NCBI GenBank assembly: GCA_946491665.1 | Contig: CAMLYL010000001.1 | Coordinates: 1 to 64,000 of the forward strand | DNA: 64,000 nt | Origin: an uncultured Lachnospiraceae bacterium | GTDB taxonomy: Bacteria; Bacillota; Clostridia; Lachnospirales; Lachnospiraceae | Direction: 5' to 3' | Shown here: positions 62,837-64,000 of the stretch, piece by piece | Numbering within the stretch: the stretch's first letter is position 1 | Layout of the letters: every line of letters starts with the position of its first letter | The notes under the pieces: model-generated | Told to the model about the DNA's origin: nothing | The model's database searches: none | What the model saw: only the letters and a program-made list of their open reading frames with translations | Made by a program: the position numbers and the translations under genes

Positions 62837-64000
62837 TTATTTTGCACGTTTTTTTCTGCCAATGGCTGCTGCCGCGCCGCATCCTGCCGCTGCCGCTGCC
62901 GCCGCCCACACGAAGACCATATTCCCGTCTCCTGTCTTAGCGGCAGATGCAGTTGTCCTGCCATTTCCGGATGTATTTGTATCAGTTCCGGAACCGCTGC
63001 CATCTGTATTTGTGTTCACGTCCTGACCGCCGTCTCCATTCTGCCCGCCATTGATGTTCGGATCACTGCTGTCATCCGGATTCTGATTGCCGTCATCCGT
63101 ACCATCATCTTTTCCATCATTTTTACCGTCATCCTGGTCATCAGCAGTCACTGTCACCGGTACTTCCACCGAATCTGCCGGCTGTCCGTCAACATATGCG
63201 GTTACTGTAATCACAGTAGTTCCGGCAGCAACGCCGGTCACCGTGCCGGTTCCGTCTTCATTTCCGGTCACAGAAATCACATTCTCATCATAACCGGAAT
63301 AATCATAAACCAGAACCGGAAGCTGATCATTACTGTCCTCTTCCGCTGTTTCTGTATTCACTTCAGCAGGTTCTGCAGCCTCAGCAACTTCACTCATCAA
63401 AAGAGACGCTTCTGCCGCACCGCCCACAGTCACTTCCAGATCCTGTGTCTTTCCTTCAAAAGGACCGGGAGTTGTACAGGCCAGATGAATCATATAGGTT
63501 CCCGGCTCAAAAGCAGACAGATCTATGATCACCGTTTCCGCACCGGCCGCTGTTCCGCCGATGTCAGTGCCTTCTACCTCATAGGTAAATCCGTCCATGG
63601 ACATACCACTGAAAACAAGCGTAACCACAGAACCGTCTACAGATGCAGCTGCAAGAGTATTCGGATCGATATCTCCGATATCTCCGCCCTGTCCGGGATC
63701 TTCTGGCTCACCTCCGGGCTCCTCGCCGGGTTCTTCCGGTTGTCCTCCGGGCTCCTTGCCGCCATTCATATCCAGAGAAGGTGTCAGAACAGCAGTTTCA
63801 CCCACAGTAATCTCCATAGCTGCGGGAGTCACAGTCAGAGTTCCTGTTTCGGAGGCTGCGGAGGCCATCAGTGTCGTATTTGTATATGTACCTGCGTAAT
63901 CGCCGCTCTCAACCACCAGAGTTACACCCTCGGGAACAACTACAGAAGAAGTATCATCCATTGTAAGATCGGTTACATTGGAATCCCCGGTCACATTCCA
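62837..64000 (-). CDS. Cell-surface protein with Ig-like domain and sortase-type tail (5' end outside window)
   Basis: The frame is open to the right edge; 387 residues are visible. There are two Pro/Glu/Asp/Gly-rich linkers (repeats of GGQPEEPGEEPGGEP and DDGKNDGKDDGTDDG type) and a Big_2-like Ig domain (GNEDGTGTVTGVAAGTTVIT). The C-terminus has AAKTGDG, an Ala-rich hydrophobic stretch and IGRKKRAK, like the variant KTGD sorting signals of Lachnospiraceae. It is probably wall-anchored. The codon use is biased by low complexity. Confidence 0.75.
   Translation of the reverse strand, partial: WNVTGDSNVTDLTMDDTSSVVVPEGVTLVVESGDYAGTYTNTTLMASAASETGTLTVTPAAMEITVGETAVLTPSLDMNGGKEPGGQPEEPGEEPGGEPEDPGQGGDIGDIDPNTLAAASVDGSVVTLVFSGMSMDGFTYEVEGTDIGGTAAGAETVIIDLSAFEPGTYMIHLACTTPGPFEGKTQDLEVTVGGAAEASLLMSEVAEAAEPAEVNTETAEEDSNDQLPVLVYDYSGYDENVISVTGNEDGTGTVTGVAAGTTVITVTAYVDGQPADSVEVPVTVTADDQDDGKNDGKDDGTDDGNQNPDDSSDPNINGGQNGDGGQDVNTNTDGSGSGTDTNTSGNGRTTASAAKTGDGNMVFVWAAAAAAAGCGAAAAIGRKKRAK

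Overview
The window looks like a chromosomal segment of an anaerobic Clostridia (Lachnospiraceae-type) gut bacterium. This rests on strong AGGAGG ribosome sites, moderate GC, a class III fructose bisphosphatase, the LL-DAP aminotransferase lysine route, an ANTAR regulator next to glnA, and many oxygen-sensitive Mo/Fe-S enzymes. No rRNA, tRNA, CRISPR array or intact transposon was seen.

Layout. 1-4.4 kb: edge of a GntP-type permease, a di-Mop molbindin, a MobA-MobB fusion, a MerR regulator and a small membrane protein. 4.5-9.3 kb: a ribose-type sugar ABC transporter and an HTH/PBP regulator. 9.4-16 kb: a GntR/flavodoxin/degenerate-MoeA operon, then pyrogallol-phloroglucinol transhydroxylase (small and large subunits). 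16.3-19.4 kb: a LysR regulator and a sodium:solute symporter with two tiny membrane proteins. 19.5-24.4 kb: molybdenum cofactor genes (MOSC, moaA, moeA, mogA, a second MoeA-like protein, a small unknown). 24.5-30.4 kb: a four-gene operon joining a catechol-dehydroxylase-like molybdoenzyme and Fe-S subunit to a TorD-AsrA fusion and an AsrB-like flavoprotein. 30.7-35.8 kb: UbiD-type gallate decarboxylase, SLC13-type transporter, UbiX, a second MerR and LpdD. 35.9-38.8 kb: fbp and dapB. 38.9-50.6 kb: a second accessory island with MocA-like and double-HTH TetR genes, a four-subunit molybdenum hydroxylase of nicotinate-dehydrogenase type, XdhC, a stand-alone molybdopterin enzyme, cupin, AhpD-like and PhlG/phloretin-hydrolase-like proteins. 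51-64 kb: housekeeping genes (dapA with lysine riboswitch, cobalamin adenosyltransferase, SSB-like, typA, dapL, ANTAR, glnA, eukaryote-type hisA, guaB) and the edge of a surface protein.

How it fits together. UbiX makes prenylated FMN, LpdD probably helps load it, the UbiD enzyme should decarboxylate gallate to pyrogallol, and the transhydroxylase should turn pyrogallol into phloroglucinol. The Moco genes between them supply the cofactor. Four promoters (transhydroxylase, symporter, ubiD, ubiX) carry the same GTAT-N7-ATAC dyad directly after the -35 box, and merR2 has a degraded copy. Most have the 19-bp spacer typical of MerR-activated promoters, so the scattered genes appear to be one regulon, most simply run by the MerR next to lpdD. 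A second palindrome, TGGTATACCA, links the GntR operon, the LysR/symporter intergenic region and the dehydroxylase-like operon.

Most novel candidates: the aromatic-metabolism regulon; the NAD(P)H-driven, apparently cytosolic dehydroxylase-like complex with a TorD-AsrA fusion and a decayed Tat signal; and the 50-40 kb operon pairing a PhlG-like C-C hydrolase with two unrelated molybdenum enzymes. Substrates of the last two cannot be read from sequence. Statements about families come from memory; no database search was run.
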